A DNA stretch of 64,000 nucleotides from Phenylobacterium sp. (GTDB lineage: Bacteria > Pseudomonadota > Alphaproteobacteria > Caulobacterales > Caulobacteraceae): positions 1-64,000 of the forward strand of contig NZ_JACESE010000015.1 of the NCBI RefSeq assembly GCF_013911965.1, given 5' to 3'. Shown here piece after piece: positions 26,754-34,288 of this stretch. Each line of letters begins with the position of its first letter. Within the stretch, counting starts at the first letter, position 1. The notes beneath the pieces were generated by a model, which saw only the letters and a program-made list of their open reading frames with translations, made no database searches and was not told the DNA's origin. Position numbers and translations under genes: made by a program.

Positions 26754-27151
26754 CGGCAGCGTCCGTAGCGGTCGGGGGAGGCGCCGGGGCCGCCGCGCCA
26801 GCCGGGCGGGTTCTCCCAGTTGGTGGCGGGTCCGCCCCGTGGGCCGGGCGGGTTGCCGTCCAGATCGGCCCAGCAGCGCAGGGCCTGGTTCCACCAGCCA
26901 TAGGCGGGGTGCCAGTAGCCATAGCGGGGGTGGAAATAGTACCCGCCCGGCTTGGCGACGAAGACATAGACCTGGCCGTCGATGACGAAGCGGCGGTCGG
27001 GCGAGGTCCCGGGCCCGCCGCGCCAGCCGGGCGGGTTCTCCCAGTTCGTGCCGGGCCCGCCCCGAGGTCCCGGCGGGTTGCCGTCCTGGGCGAGGGCCGG
27101 GCTGGCGGCCAGGGCGCAAGCCGCGGCGGCCAGAAGCATCAGGCGTGACAT
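26750..27151 (-). CDS. Small secreted Gly/Pro-rich protein with internal duplication
   Basis: A 133-residue exported protein (signal peptide about 1-22, ending ALAQ). Residues 23-53 and 98-128 are near-identical 31-residue copies (29 of 31 match) built on NPPGPRGGP and NWENPPGWRGGPG. They flank an aromatic centre with YYFHPRYGYWHPAYGWW. Cys residues occur at 93 and 132. I know no function; the centre resembles short Tyr/Trp/His-rich periplasmic or surface proteins. It ends in a CTAG shared with the PQQ dehydrogenase stop. Confidence 0.7.
   Translation of the reverse strand: MSRLMLLAAAACALAASPALAQDGNPPGPRGGPGTNWENPPGWRGGPGTSPDRRFVIDGQVYVFVAKPGGYYFHPRYGYWHPAYGWWNQALRCWADLDGNPPGPRGGPATNWENPPGWRGGPGASPDRYGRCR
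26768..26860 (-). repeat. Direct repeat copy 2 within a small secreted protein gene
   Basis: This 93-base unit encodes residues 98-128 and closely matches the 93-base unit at 26993-27085 at both DNA and protein level. The two protein copies differ at two of 31 positions. Confidence 0.85.
26993..27085 (-). repeat. Direct repeat copy 1 within a small secreted protein gene
   Basis: This 93-base unit encodes residues 23-53, directly after the signal peptide, and is duplicated at 26768-26860. The close DNA match points to a recent in-gene duplication or to gene conversion. Confidence 0.85.
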
Positions 27152-27173
27152 CGACTTCTCCTCCGAGGCCGGT

Positions 27174-27596
27174 TCAGCGGGCCGCGCGCATCTGCTCGGT
27201 CTTGGCCCGCGCGGCGGCGGCCTCGGCCGCCGTGACCCGTCCGTCGCGATCGACGTCGGCGGCGGTGAAGGCGACGGCGGGGGACTTCAGGAGCTCATTG
27301 CGGGTCAGAGCGCCGTCCTGATTGGCGTCGGCCATGCCGATCATCCGCTGCAACTGCTGGCCGCGGGGCGAACCGTGGATGAAGGACGGGAAGTCCGACA
27401 TCCGCACGACGCCGTCCCGGTTGCGGTCGAGCTTGTCGAACCGCGCCCCCCGCGCCTCCTGGAACTCGGCCAGGGTGATGACGCCGTCCCGGTTGAGGTC
27501 GGCGTCGGCGAACAGGTCGGGGCCCTGGCGGGCGGACGCGCAGCCCGGCGCGGCGATGGCGGCGGCGGCTGCGGCGGCGAGGATGAGGCGTTGCAT
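27174..27596 (-). CDS. EF-hand calcium-binding secreted protein or lipoprotein
   Basis: A 140-residue exported protein with four EF-hand-type loops: DADLNRDGVITLAEF (31-45), DRNRDGVVRMSDF, DANQDGALTRNEL and DVDRDGRVTAAEA. The N-terminal hydrophobic segment ends APGC, giving a possible lipobox Cys at residue 19. The second loop's final Asp replaces the usual Glu. It probably binds Ca2+ in the periplasm or at the outer membrane. The start at 27596 is set by the signal sequence. It lies 22 bases upstream of the repeat-containing secreted protein gene on the same strand. Confidence 0.85.
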   Translation of the reverse strand: MQRLILAAAAAAAIAAPGCASARQGPDLFADADLNRDGVITLAEFQEARGARFDKLDRNRDGVVRMSDFPSFIHGSPRGQQLQRMIGMADANQDGALTRNELLKSPAVAFTAADVDRDGRVTAAEAAAARAKTEQMRAAR

Positions 27597-27694
27597 CGGT
27601 GATCCTTGCGAAAGAAGGGGCCGCGCGGCGGGGGCTGGCCGCGCGGCCCGAAGAACGGGCCGGGAGGGCCGCGTCGCTGGGGAAGAGTTGCGGC

Positions 27695-28105
27695 TCAGCG
27701 GGCGCGATCGATCGTGCCGGAAGCGGTCGTGGTTTGGCCGTTGAAGCCGGTCCGCGAGTAGTCGTAGCTGGCCGTCCCGTCGCCATTGTCCACGACGGTG
27801 GTGCTGCGGCCCGCATAGGCGCCGCTGTTGTAGCTGTGGCTGGCGCCGCCCTGATAGACGCCGCCGCCCCAGGTCGCGCCCCGGGCATGGGCCGAGCCAT
27901 AGCCGTAGTTCGTCTGGGTGCTGCGGCTGGCGCTCACGGCGCCGGCCTGCCGGCTGACGTTCTGGGACTGCACATAGCCCCGGCCGTTGGGGCCCTGGAC
28001 GTTGACGGTGCGGCCCCAGGCGCCGGCCTCGGCGGGCAGGGCGACGATCAGGGTGGAGAGTGCGGCCCAGGCGCCGGCGGCCAGGGCGAGATTGCGGGCG
28101 GTCAT
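27695..28105 (-). CDS. Small secreted Gly/Ser/Tyr-rich protein
   Basis: A 136-residue exported protein with a signal peptide of about residues 1-27 (ending PAEA). The mature part is low-complexity and rich in Gly, Ser, Thr, Tyr and Asn (TVNVQGPNGRGYVQSQN, YGYGSAHARGATWGGG, SGTIDRAR), resembling small beta-rich surface proteins. No Cys occurs in the mature part. The start at 28105 gives the signal peptide; longer readings run into the regulator promoter region. Function unknown. Divergent from the OmpR-type regulator. Confidence 0.7.
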   Translation of the reverse strand: MTARNLALAAGAWAALSTLIVALPAEAGAWGRTVNVQGPNGRGYVQSQNVSRQAGAVSASRSTQTNYGYGSAHARGATWGGGVYQGGASHSYNSGAYAGRSTTVVDNGDGTASYDYSRTGFNGQTTTASGTIDRAR

Positions 28106-28271
28106 ATCGTGTCCTCCGGTGGGTCGGCGGCGCGCCGTCGATGGCCCGCATTGGACGCCGGCTTCGAAAAGGGCCCATGTCGGCGGCGTTGCGGTCTGTA
28201 ACGAAGTGTATCGCCCGCCACGGCGAGGCTTCCCGGCGGCCGCCCGCTGCGGCAGCTTCGGGCGACACGCC

Positions 28272-29000
28272 ATGACCGTCGACAACACCTTCATCGCCGT
28301 CGTCGAGGACGACCCCGAGATCCGCGACCTGACCGTCGGCCTCCTCTCGCGGGAGGGCTACGAGGTCGCGCCATGCGAAAACGTGGCCGTCTTCGAGCGC
28401 CTGGTCGCACGCCGCCGCGTGGACCTCGTCCTTCTCGACATCATGCTGCCGGGCGAGGACGGCCTGTCGCTCTGCCGGCGGCTGCGGGCCACCGGCGACA
28501 CGGCCGTCCTGATGGTCACCGCCAAGGGCGACGACATCGACCGCGTGGTGGGCCTGGAGGTGGGGGCCGACGACTATCTCGCGAAGCCCTACAATCCCCG
28601 CGAACTGGTGGCCCGCGTCCGGGCCATCCTGCGCCGCACGCGCGGCGCGCCGCCGGCGGCGGCCCGGACGCCGCGCGAGGTGATGAGCTTCCAGGGGTGG
28701 CGTCTCGACCTGGGCAGCCGCGATCTGACGGCGCCGGACGGGCGCAACGTCTCGCTCAGCGGCGGCGAGTTCGACCTGCTGGTCTGCTTCCTGCGCCATC
28801 CGCAGAGGGTGCTCAGCCGCGACCAGCTGCTGGATTGGACCCGCGGCCGCAACGCCGCCCCCTATGACCGCACGATCGACGTGCAGCTCAGCCGGCTGCG
28901 GCGCAAGCTGGACGACCCGGCCGACGGTTCGGGCCTGATCCGCACGGTGCGCGGCGGGGGCTATCTGTTCAGCGCCCAGGTCGAGCCGGACATGGCCTGA
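28272..29000 (+). CDS. OmpR/PhoB-type response regulator
   Basis: A 242-residue two-component regulator. The receiver domain has acidic VEDD (11-14), phosphoacceptor D56 (LLDIMLPGEDG) and K105 (YLAKPYNP). The C-terminal winged-helix DNA-binding domain has LSGGEFDLLVCFL, DRTIDVQLSRLRRKL and TVRGGGYLF. Its TGA overlaps the ATG of the kinase gene by one base (TGATG), so the pair is translationally coupled and is a cognate system. Targets are unknown; the divergent secreted protein and the EF-hand genes are candidates. Confidence 0.95.
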   Translation: MTVDNTFIAVVEDDPEIRDLTVGLLSREGYEVAPCENVAVFERLVARRRVDLVLLDIMLPGEDGLSLCRRLRATGDTAVLMVTAKGDDIDRVVGLEVGADDYLAKPYNPRELVARVRAILRRTRGAPPAAARTPREVMSFQGWRLDLGSRDLTAPDGRNVSLSGGEFDLLVCFLRHPQRVLSRDQLLDWTRGRNAAPYDRTIDVQLSRLRRKLDDPADGSGLIRTVRGGGYLFSAQVEPDMA

Positions 29001-30331
29001 TGCTGATCGCCGACAGCCTCTCGAGCCGCATCACCCGCATCCTCCTGGGCGGCTCGGCCGCGGTGCTGCTGGTGGTCGCCATCGCGCTCGCCTGGCCGGC
29101 GCCCGGCGGCGGGGTCCGGTTCTTCCAATTGCCGCTTCCGCAGGAGGCCGCCGCCATCGTCGAAGCCGTCGAGGCGAGCGATCCGCGGGCGCGTCCCAGG
29201 GTGGTGCGGGCGCTCAACACCTCGGTCATCGCCATGCGGCTGTCGCAGACCTTTCCCCAGGGTCTGCCCGGGACGCGCTTCGTCGTCCGCGAGGACGACC
29301 GCTACCGGCGCTACGCCGCGGCCCTCGGCGAGCGCGCGTTCCAGATCGACGAGCGCCTGGCGGACTGGCGCCCCGAAGCGCCCCGCCGCCGCCCGGCTGT
29401 CCGGCTGTCGGTGCAGCTGGACGACGGCTCGATCCTGGTCATGCAGCGCCGGCCGGCGGAGGCGGCGCGGGGGCTGCTCGCCCGGGGCGCCCTGGCCATG
29501 GCGATGGTGGCGCTGCTCATGCTGGTCACGCTTATGCTGGCCGTCCGCCAGACGACGCGCCCGGTGGCCGATCTCGCCGCCGCCGTGCGCCGGTTCGGCG
29601 ACGAGATGGAGGCCGAGGACATTCCCCTGCGCGGGCCCCGCGAACTGCGGGAGCTGGCGCTCGCCTTCAACGCCATGAAGGGGCGCATCCGCGGGCTTGT
29701 GGACGACCGCACGCGGCTCCTGGCCGCCATCGCGCATGACCTGCGGACCTATCTGACGCGGCTGCGCCTGCGGGCCGAATTCATCGGAGACGACGCACAG
29801 CGGGAGAAGGCCGTCCGCGACCTGGACGAGATGAGCGCGCTCATCGACGACACCCTGCTGTTCGCCCAGCTGAGGCGCGCGGGCGGTCCGGCGGCGACCC
29901 TCGATCTGCGGGCGGAGCTGGAGACCCTCGTCGAGGTCCGGCGCGAGCTGGGCGACGCCGTCGTCCTGACGCCCGGCGAGGGCGTCCGCGCGCTGGTCCC
30001 GGCGCTGGCCTTCCGCCGGATGGCGAACAATCTGATCGACAATGCGGTGCGCTACGGGGGCTCGGCGGAGCTGGGCCTGCGGACGGAGCGGGGCCGGGCG
30101 GTGCTGAGCGTGTGCGACGAGGGGCCCGGCGTGCCCGGCGACCAGCTGTCGCGCCTCGGCGCGCCCTTCGAGCGGCTGGAGGCGTCGCGAAACCGCGCCA
30201 CCGGCGGCGCCGGTCTCGGTCTCGCCATCGTGCGGGGCCTGGCCGAGGCTCAGGGCGGGGACCTGATCCTGTTCAACCGGCACGAAGGCGGGCTGTGCGC
30301 CGAGGTGCGGCTGCCGCTCGCATCGCCCTGA
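29000..30331 (+). CDS. Sensor histidine kinase
   Basis: A 443-residue inner-membrane kinase. One helix lies at residues 13-32, a periplasmic segment follows to about 158, and a second helix spans 162-182. HAMP (183-236), HisKA with H246 and HATPase_c (NNLIDNAVRYGG, DEGPGVPGDQL, GGAGLGLAIVRGL) come next. The H-box reads AHDLRTYLTRLRLR: Tyr251 replaces the normally invariant Pro of HDLRTPL. The kinase of the coupled regulator upstream; the signal is unknown. Confidence 0.94.
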   Translation: MLIADSLSSRITRILLGGSAAVLLVVAIALAWPAPGGGVRFFQLPLPQEAAAIVEAVEASDPRARPRVVRALNTSVIAMRLSQTFPQGLPGTRFVVREDDRYRRYAAALGERAFQIDERLADWRPEAPRRRPAVRLSVQLDDGSILVMQRRPAEAARGLLARGALAMAMVALLMLVTLMLAVRQTTRPVADLAAAVRRFGDEMEAEDIPLRGPRELRELALAFNAMKGRIRGLVDDRTRLLAAIAHDLRTYLTRLRLRAEFIGDDAQREKAVRDLDEMSALIDDTLLFAQLRRAGGPAATLDLRAELETLVEVRRELGDAVVLTPGEGVRALVPALAFRRMANNLIDNAVRYGGSAELGLRTERGRAVLSVCDEGPGVPGDQLSRLGAPFERLEASRNRATGGAGLGLAIVRGLAEAQGGDLILFNRHEGGLCAEVRLPLASP

Positions 30332-30346
30332 GCCGGGCCCTTCGTC

Positions 30347-30371
30347 GGAACTTGGCCCCCCACCAACCGTT
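30347..30371 (+). promoter_or_regulatory. EcfG/SigT-type promoter for a small membrane protein
   Basis: GGAAC (30347-30351), 16 bases, CGTT (30368-30371): an exact alphaproteobacterial stress-sigma promoter. The transcript would start near 30378, just before the AGGAGG ribosome-binding site of the 67-residue gene. The CGTT lies within ACCAAC-C-GTTGGT (30362-30374), a short inverted repeat. Confidence 0.65.
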
Positions 30372-30391
30372 GGTTGGGCAAGGAGGCCGAC

Positions 30392-30595
30392 ATGTCCTAT
30401 TTCAGTTGGGAAGTCCTGTTCGTCGTGGGGGCCGCGCTTCTGGGCCTGGCCATCGCGTACGGCGCCTTCCGCTACTACACGCGCAACCGCCGCAACGACG
30501 CCCTCACCGAGCAGGCCACGCGGGAGGAGTATCGCCACCCCGACCGCTACGACCGCACGGAAGAGGAATTCCGCAAGCAGGTGCGCCCGTCCTGA
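30392..30595 (+). CDS. Small membrane protein, probably stress-induced
   Basis: A 67-residue protein with one N-terminal membrane helix (residues 6-26, VLFVVGAALLGLAIAYGAF) and a charged cytoplasmic tail (RNRRNDALTEQATREEY, RYDRTEEEFRKQVRPS). The ATG at 30392 has AGGAGG six bases upstream. The gene sits immediately behind an exact GGAAC-N16-CGTT promoter, so induction by the general stress response is predicted. Function unknown. Confidence 0.8.
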   Translation: MSYFSWEVLFVVGAALLGLAIAYGAFRYYTRNRRNDALTEQATREEYRHPDRYDRTEEEFRKQVRPS

Positions 30596-30670
30596 CCGGG
30601 GGCGTTAACCTAGACCATAAACCGCATTTCAAGCCCTTCCCGCGCAGCATGACCCGCACGGGAAGGGGCC

Positions 30671-31597
30671 ATGACCAAACGACAGCTACCCAGCGCCGAG
30701 GTTGCCGGCGAGGCCCTGGCCTCGTTGAAGGTGCTCGTCGTCGACGACCACGCGAACACGGTCCGTCTGATGAGCGACGTGCTGCGCGCCGCCGGCGTCG
30801 GCCAGGTGTTCTCGGCCCCCGAGGGGCTGTCCGCCCGCGAGCAGCTTGCCCGCCGGGCGCCCGACATCGTCTTCACCGACTGGCGGATGCCGCTGATGGA
30901 CGGGCTGGAACTGACGCGCCTCATCCGGATGGCCGCCGTCCGCCCCGACCCGACGGTGCCGAACCCCGAAGTCCCGGTCATCATGGTGACCGGCCACCGC
31001 AGCGCCCGCGAGGTTGAGGAGGCGCGCGAGGCCGGGGTCAACGAGTTCGTCATCAAGCCCTTCACGCCGGCCGCCCTGCTGTCGCGCATCCAGCTGGTCC
31101 TGAGCCAGCCGCGGCCGTTCATCGTGTCCAACGCCTATATCGGCCCCGATCGCCGCCGGCGGACCGAGCTCAGCTACAGCGGCCCGCTGCGCCGGACCAA
31201 CGACCCCGAGGAAGTGGTCGACATCGTCGAACGCCGGGCGGCGCGGGAAACCATCAGCGTCGAGCTGGAGGCCATGCGCCGGCTCATCGCCACGCGCGGC
31301 GGCGTGGACCGCGCGACCCTGCAGATGACCTATCGGGTGATGCAGCACACGCGCTTCCGCGCCCGCCAGGTGCGCGACCGCATGCTGGAGCGCGCCTCCG
31401 ACGCCCTGCTTCGCTACGCCGAGGAGGTGGGCGGCATGGAGCATTGCGACGCCGAAGTGGTGGGCGAACACTTCAACGTGCTGAGCCGCATCCTGGAGGC
31501 CGACGAGCATGACGCCGCCGGCGCCGCCCGCCTCGTCCGCGGGCTGGAGTCCCTCATCCGGCGCAAGCGGGCCGCCCGCGCCGCCGTCGCGGCGTGA
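30671..31597 (+). CDS. Orphan response regulator with helical C-terminal domain
   Basis: A 308-residue protein. The receiver occupies residues 18-145, with DD25-26, phosphoacceptor D70 (FTDWRMPLMDG) and the conserved Lys in FVIKPFTP. The rest has no recognised DNA-binding or enzymatic motif: a PDRRRR segment near 160 and long charged helices (residues 190-300). The Tyr/Asp-Arg-rich IGPDRRRR linker is often seen in alphaproteobacterial CheY-like proteins of unknown output. No kinase is adjacent beyond the pair upstream. It may act through protein contacts. Confidence 0.85.
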   Translation: MTKRQLPSAEVAGEALASLKVLVVDDHANTVRLMSDVLRAAGVGQVFSAPEGLSAREQLARRAPDIVFTDWRMPLMDGLELTRLIRMAAVRPDPTVPNPEVPVIMVTGHRSAREVEEAREAGVNEFVIKPFTPAALLSRIQLVLSQPRPFIVSNAYIGPDRRRRTELSYSGPLRRTNDPEEVVDIVERRAARETISVELEAMRRLIATRGGVDRATLQMTYRVMQHTRFRARQVRDRMLERASDALLRYAEEVGGMEHCDAEVVGEHFNVLSRILEADEHDAAGAARLVRGLESLIRRKRAARAAVAA

Positions 31598-31636
31598 CCT
31601 CTCGCGCGCCGGCTGCGCCTGGGCTAGAGACCGCCC

Positions 31637-32146
31637 ATGGCCGAAGCGTTCAACGACCTCATCCTTCCTGAAGAAAAGACCGCCCGCTACGAGGCGCTCG
31701 CCCAGGAGATCGCCGCCGTCCTGTACGGCGAGCGCAATCTCACCGCTCGCATGGCCACCGTGGCCTCGATGCTGGCGGCGAGTTTCGAGCACTTCTTCTG
31801 GACGGGCTTCTACGTCGTCGATCCGGAAAAGCCGGACGAACTGGTGGTCGGCCCCTACCAGGGCTCGCTCGGTTGCCTGCGCATCGCCTTCGGGCGCGGG
31901 GTGTGCGGGACGGCGGCGGCGACCGGACAGGTCCAGGTGGTGGAGGACGTCCACGCCTTCCCCGGCCACATCGCCTGCGACGCCCGTTCGGCCAGCGAGA
32001 TCGTGGTTCCGGTGTTCGACGCCGCGGGCCGGCTGATGGCCGTGCTCGACGTCGATTCCGACCAGAAGGCGGCCTTCGATGAGACGGACGCGCACTGGTT
32101 GCAAACCCTTATGCGGCAGAGCTTTTCGGCGTCTGAGGCGGCCTGA
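31637..32146 (+). CDS. msrC: Free methionine-R-sulfoxide reductase (GAF family)
   Basis: A 169-residue GAF-domain enzyme. The three family cysteines are present: C80 (LGCLRI), C90 (GVCGTAAATG) and C114 (HIACDARSASEIV). The family reduces free methionine-R-sulfoxide using thioredoxin, as part of oxidative-damage repair. Length and motif spacing match the family closely. It stands 40 bases after the orphan response regulator and may be co-transcribed. Confidence 0.92.
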   Translation: MAEAFNDLILPEEKTARYEALAQEIAAVLYGERNLTARMATVASMLAASFEHFFWTGFYVVDPEKPDELVVGPYQGSLGCLRIAFGRGVCGTAAATGQVQVVEDVHAFPGHIACDARSASEIVVPVFDAAGRLMAVLDVDSDQKAAFDETDAHWLQTLMRQSFSASEAA

Positions 32147-32205
32147 GGCTTGCAGGGCGGACGGGCGCCGGTCCCTTCGTGGGACGGCCCGGATTTGGAC
32201 GCCCC

Positions 32206-33342
32206 ATGCTGTCGACGCAGATCATTCACCCGGCCGAGCTCTCGCCTGAGGACGAGGCCCGATGGCGGCGGTTCGCCTCCCGTCATGAGGCCTTCGGCTC
32301 GCCGCTGCTTGGCCCCGATTTCGCGCGCGCGGTCGGCGCGGTGCGGGGCGATGCGCGGGTGGCGATCTGGCGCCGCGACGGCCAGGCCGTCGGCTTCCTC
32401 GCCCATCATCGTCGGCCAGGTGCGGCGGCGCGGCCCATCGGGGCGCCGCTGTCGGACTATCACGGCCTGGTCGGCGACGGTTCGCTGAGGCCCTCCGAAG
32501 CCCTGGCGGCCGCGGGGCTGCCCGCGTTCCGCTTCAGCGGCCTGGTCGATCCCCAGGGCCTGTTCCAGCGCCACGTCACGGCCGGGCAGGAGGCGTTCGT
32601 CATCCGCCTCGACAGCAGCGCGGAGGACTATCTCGAGGCCCTGCGCGCCGACAGCCCCAAGCGCTTCAAGAACTACCGCCGGCTGGAGCACAAGATCGAG
32701 CGCGAGGTCGGCCCCCTGAGCCTCACGGCGCCGGACGGGGACGCTGCGGCCTTCGACCAGCTGCTCGCCTGGAAGCGCGAGCAGCTTGTCCGCACCGGCG
32801 CCCACGACTTCCTGTCGCCCGCCTGGACGCAGGCCCTGCTGCGCAACCTCTTCGAAGCGCGCGAGGGCGACTTCCAGGGGCTGATGATCACGCTGCGGGT
32901 CGGCGGGCGTCTGATCGCCGGCCAGTTCGGCGTCAGGCTCGGGGCGGTGTTCCACCCCTGGATCGCCTCGACCGATCCGGAGATGGCCGCCTGGTCGCCG
33001 GGTCAGCTCTTCTTCCTGCGCGCCATCGCCGCCATGCCGGGCCTGAAGCTGACCACCTACGACCTCGGGCCCGGGCACGCCCACTACAAGGCGCCCTTCG
33101 CCCTTTCGCGGCGCGAGATCGCCGAGGGCACGGCGTCCGCCGCGGGCTTCGCGGGCCTGGGCGCCCGCATGGGCGACGGCGCCTGGAAGCTGGCCGCTGC
33201 GGGCGGCGGTCCGATCGTCGGCCGCGTCAGGCGCCGTTTCGAAACCATCTCGGCCCTAGAACAGACCCTGCAAGGCCGCGTGCGCGGCATGGCCGCGGCG
33301 GTCGCGGCCAAGGCCCGCAGCGGAGCTCAACGGGAGGGGTAG
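32206..33342 (+). CDS. GNAT/FemAB-like acyltransferase (CelD/BcsL type)
   Basis: A 378-residue soluble protein with the Acetyltransf_6 (CelD/BcsL-like) layout: SPKRFKNYRRLEHKIER near residues 152-168, GGRLIAGQFGVRLG near 238-251, and a conserved YDLGPGHAHYKAPFA near 287-301. Such enzymes modify exopolysaccharide; Caulobacter HfsK of the holdfast pathway belongs to this broad class. The next gene is a glycosyltransferase only eight bases downstream, supporting a polysaccharide role. I would not call it HfsK without alignment. The ATG at 32206 is preferred over one nine codons earlier. Confidence 0.85.
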   Translation: MLSTQIIHPAELSPEDEARWRRFASRHEAFGSPLLGPDFARAVGAVRGDARVAIWRRDGQAVGFLAHHRRPGAAARPIGAPLSDYHGLVGDGSLRPSEALAAAGLPAFRFSGLVDPQGLFQRHVTAGQEAFVIRLDSSAEDYLEALRADSPKRFKNYRRLEHKIEREVGPLSLTAPDGDAAAFDQLLAWKREQLVRTGAHDFLSPAWTQALLRNLFEAREGDFQGLMITLRVGGRLIAGQFGVRLGAVFHPWIASTDPEMAAWSPGQLFFLRAIAAMPGLKLTTYDLGPGHAHYKAPFALSRREIAEGTASAAGFAGLGARMGDGAWKLAAAGGGPIVGRVRRRFETISALEQTLQGRVRGMAAAVAAKARSGAQREG

Positions 33343-33349
33343 CCGAGCC

Positions 33350-34270
33350 ATGAGGATCAGCGTCGTCATTCCGACCCAACGGCGGACCGCCGGCCTGGAG
33401 ACGGCGGCGCGGTCCATCCTGGGGCAAACGGGCGCGCCGTTCGCCGACCTCGAACTGGTGATCGTCGACAACGACAAGACGCCGTCCGCGCAACCGATGG
33501 CGGCGGCCCTGGCCGCCGAGGCGCCGTTTCCGGTGGTCTATGTGCACGAGCCGGAGCCCGGCGTCGCCAACGCCCGCAACGCCGCGCTCGAACAGGCGAG
33601 GGGCGAGTTCATCGCCTTCCTGGACGACGACGAAGAGGCCCCGGCCGGCTGGCTCGCGGCCCTGCTGGCGGCCCAGGCGCGCTTCGACGCCGACGTGGTC
33701 TTCGGCCCCGTCCGCGGCCGCGCCCCGGCGGGGGTGACGCGCCATCGCGACTATCTGGAGACCTTCTTCTCCCGCCAGGGACCGCCCGAGGCGGGGCTGA
33801 TCGACCACTATTACGGCTGCGGCGACAGCCTGCTGCGGCGCGCGGCGCTGCCCGATCCGAAGCGGCCCTTCTCGGCCGTCCGCAACCACATCGGCGGCGA
33901 GGACGACCTGCTGTTCGGCCAGATGAAGGCGAACGGCGCGCGCTTCGCCTGGGCGCCGGAGGCCTGGGTCTGGGAGGATCCCGTGCCGGCGCGGCTCAGC
34001 CTCGGCTACACGATCCGCCGCGCCTTCGCCTATGGCCAGGGGCCGTCGGCCGCCTGCGCCGCGGCCGACCCGCCCGACAGGCTCGGCCTCGCCTTCTGGA
34101 TGGGGCAGGGCCTCGTCCAGGCCGGCGTCTTCGGCCTGCTGGCGGGGCTCAAGTGGCTGATCCGCGCCCCCGACTTCGCCTTCACCCTCGACCGGGCCGC
34201 CCGCGGCCTCGGCAAGACCCTGTGGTGGGGGCCCTTCAAGATCGAATTCTACGGCCGAAGCGCCGCCTGA
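33350..34270 (+). CDS. Family 2 glycosyltransferase
   Basis: A 306-residue GT-A-fold glycosyltransferase. An N-terminal ISVVIPTQRR nucleotide-binding strand, GVANARNAALEQARGE and FIAFLDDDEEAP (residues 85-96, metal/sugar-nucleotide site) are clear, with GGEDDLLFGQM as a likely catalytic ED region. A C-terminal hydrophobic stretch (residues 240-268) suggests membrane contact. It transfers a sugar onto a glycan or lipid acceptor that cannot be specified. It follows an acyltransferase and precedes a JmjC-like protein within 20 bases on each side, a probable three-gene unit. Confidence 0.9.
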   Translation: MRISVVIPTQRRTAGLETAARSILGQTGAPFADLELVIVDNDKTPSAQPMAAALAAEAPFPVVYVHEPEPGVANARNAALEQARGEFIAFLDDDEEAPAGWLAALLAAQARFDADVVFGPVRGRAPAGVTRHRDYLETFFSRQGPPEAGLIDHYYGCGDSLLRRAALPDPKRPFSAVRNHIGGEDDLLFGQMKANGARFAWAPEAWVWEDPVPARLSLGYTIRRAFAYGQGPSAACAAADPPDRLGLAFWMGQGLVQAGVFGLLAGLKWLIRAPDFAFTLDRAARGLGKTLWWGPFKIEFYGRSAA

Positions 34271-34288
34271 CGGGACGAAGAAGACCCC

